From positions 1-64,000 of the forward strand of contig NZ_LNSG01000002.1 of assembly GCF_001468395.1 (NCBI RefSeq): a stretch of 64,000 bases of DNA, written 5' to 3'. How positions within the stretch are numbered: position 1 is the stretch's first letter; each line of letters opens with the position of its first letter. The position numbers and the translations under genes are program-made. Below the pieces are notes generated by a model. That model had not been told where the DNA came from, searched no databases, and was given only the letters and a program-made list of their open reading frames with translations. Positions 62,904 through 64,000 of this stretch are shown here, piece by piece. The stretch comes from Sphingopyxis sp. H073 (lineage in GTDB: Bacteria > Pseudomonadota > Alphaproteobacteria > Sphingomonadales > Sphingomonadaceae).

Positions 62904-63335
62904 CTAGGCGGGCAAAGCCGGTCGCTCGGTTGAATCCGCGGGAGAAACAAGGTCGTGCCAACTCGCATAGCCGGTCACAAGGCCGGCGAGGATGGCGAGG
63001 CCTTGCTCCGCACCCGCTTCAAGCCCGCCCAAGATGGCGAGCGCTGTCCCGGCCTGATAGCCGGCAAAGGCCGCAGCGCCGACGAACGTCAGGATGACGC
63101 AGAGCTTCACGGGGAGCGGGGCCGCGCCGCGCACCAACCGCCGGCCAAGAGCCAGGACGGCAAGTCCCGCGATCAGCGCCGACCCCAGGATCGTCAACCA
63201 GCCAAAGCCGAGATCGCGCAATGCGAAGCCGAGCGCGATCGCGGCGCCGACCGGCATCGCGAACTTGGCGCTGCGGAATAGCAGCCGGAGACAATAGAGC
63301 GCTGCGATGGCGCCGAGAATGAGCATAAGGGTCAT
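62904..63335 (-). CDS. Small multi-helix membrane protein
   Basis: The product of 143 residues has about five predicted membrane helices starting MTLMLILGAIAALYCLRLLF, with a central basic loop LGRRLVRGAAPLPVKL. The tail after the last helix is short and polar. No family is recognised. It lies in the maintenance part of the mobile element, and no clear function is indicated. Confidence 0.6.
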   Translation of the reverse strand: MTLMLILGAIAALYCLRLLFRSAKFAMPVGAAIALGFALRDLGFGWLTILGSALIAGLAVLALGRRLVRGAAPLPVKLCVILTFVGAAAFAGYQAGTALAILGGLEAGAEQGLAILAGLVTGYASWHDLVSPADSTERPALPA

Positions 63336-63458
63336 GAACGTCCTCCTGTCGGACGCGCCCGCCACCACCTCCACAGCGCAACCTGCGCGCGAAGCATAGT
63401 AGAAGCCGGTCCGGGGATGAACCCGAACCGGCCCCAATCTGGACCTATTTTCAAAGGG

Positions 63459-63623
63459 TCAGCGGTTGAAGGGATCATATTCGCAAACGATCGTTTCGGG
63501 GTCGCCATCGAATTCGTCGAGCGGCATCACAGAATAACCGGCGCTGGTTTCGATAAGGATGATCACGGTCATCATGGTCCGGGCGAGGTTCCAGCCGAGC
63601 GATTGGGCGGTGGTAAGCGGCAT
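63459..63623 (-). CDS. 54-residue conserved-type small protein
   Basis: The product starts MPLTTAQSLGWNLARTMMTV, has a short hydrophobic stretch and ends MPLDEFDGDPETIVCEYDPF followed by Asn-Arg. The acidic end and good start context (GGACAGGAGTTC upstream on this strand) favour a real gene. Similar small proteins accompany DUF736 genes in sphingomonad elements, as far as I recall; function unknown. Confidence 0.55.
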   Translation of the reverse strand: MPLTTAQSLGWNLARTMMTVIILIETSAGYSVMPLDEFDGDPETIVCEYDPFNR

Positions 63624-64000
63624 GGGATGAACTCCTGTCCTTGGGAGCGGGCCATTCCCGCTCGACAGGCGCCCCGCCGGAAGGGGACTGGCCGCAATCA
63701 TCGCGGCAAAGCCGCGGCCCGAGCGCAGCGTGGGGACCCTTTACGGGTTGATTGAAGGAGGCCAGTCCTCGGCCAAGGGATCAGCGGCAATCGAGAGCGG
63801 GGATGGCCCGCGCCCATGCGGCAGCCCCCATGCCGCCCCATCGCCCCCTTGCTTCCGCTTCCCGGCGCCTGACCGAATACTCCCCGACACGCCAAACCAG
63901 CGATCCACCACGCCGATCAGATCATGATTTTCGAAGCCCCGCGACATGCGGCCCGTCAGGCAGAACCCCTGCGCAGTTCCCCAGTTGGCCAAGGGCCTGC
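63624..64000. other. Right edge of window, nothing certain
   Basis: A minus-strand frame from 63992 to 63741 (MANWGTAQGFCLTGRMSRGF onward) is the most protein-like, but has no family resemblance and could continue beyond or be chance. No RNA gene or repeat was recognised. Confidence 0.3.

Noticed and set aside
63741..63992. Minus-strand frame at the right edge
   Set aside because: No homology is apparent, and the composition is like the many antisense frames in this GC-rich window.

Overview
The window is GC-rich alphaproteobacterial DNA, most like a sphingomonad (Sphingopyxis, Sphingobium or Novosphingobium type). The evidence is the TonB-dependent receptor style, the many ATGA and GTGA start/stop overlaps, and the family content of the metal-resistance and transfer genes. 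It reads as a heavy-metal island between ordinary metabolic genes on the left and a degenerate conjugation module on the right.

Layout. 1-4717: end of an amino-acid ABC transporter operon, a LysR regulator and a TonB-dependent receptor. 5027-15646: copper resistance, with copA-copB-DUF305-DUF411-lipoprotein on the minus strand, a CnrYXH-type ECF sigma module (anti-sigma, periplasmic metal sensor, sigma factor), and copC-copD and a Cu P-type ATPase on the plus strand. 15671-15964: a truncated merR facing an intact MerR-type operator. 15989-22698: cus-type Cu/Ag efflux (cusCBAF). 22784-30451: a CadR/ZntR-like MerR regulator divergent from a CDF transporter, a DUF3703 protein and czcCBA. 30646-32506: an att-like tRNA-Gly 3' fragment fused to a left-truncated IS3-family element. 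32794-40825: a second Cu ATPase, aldehyde and alcohol dehydrogenases, and a second multicopper oxidase with its CopB. 41439-45295: FixL-like heme kinase, FixJ, a lone receiver protein and an MFS transporter. 45375-51768: a MerR-headed operon of Met/His-rich lipoproteins, a flavin/2Fe-2S oxidoreductase, a membrane cytochrome b, a seven-heme cytochrome c, DUF1622 and a Csp-type copper store. 51904-55762: MBL nuclease, nucleoside phosphorylase and PRPP synthetase operon. 56320-63623: remnants of a transfer and maintenance module (DUF2274, TrbI, TraD-like, ribbon-helix-helix, transglycosylase, TraF peptidase, DUF2840, AlpA-like, DUF2285, DUF6499, DUF736).

Two observations stand out. First, a bipartite element GAGGG-N16-CGTAT occurs at five places: in front of copA, cnrY, copC, the first Cu ATPase and fixL. 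It looks like the promoter of the CnrH-type sigma factor, which would make the copper genes and an oxygen-sensing two-component system one regulon. Second, the MerR-headed operon at 45375-51220 encodes the parts of a cytosol-to-periplasm electron chain (NAD(P)H oxidoreductase, cytochrome b, heptaheme cytochrome c) surrounded by copper-binding proteins. This suggests an inducible periplasmic metal reductase or an electron-export system. Both functional proposals are inference from sequence and context.
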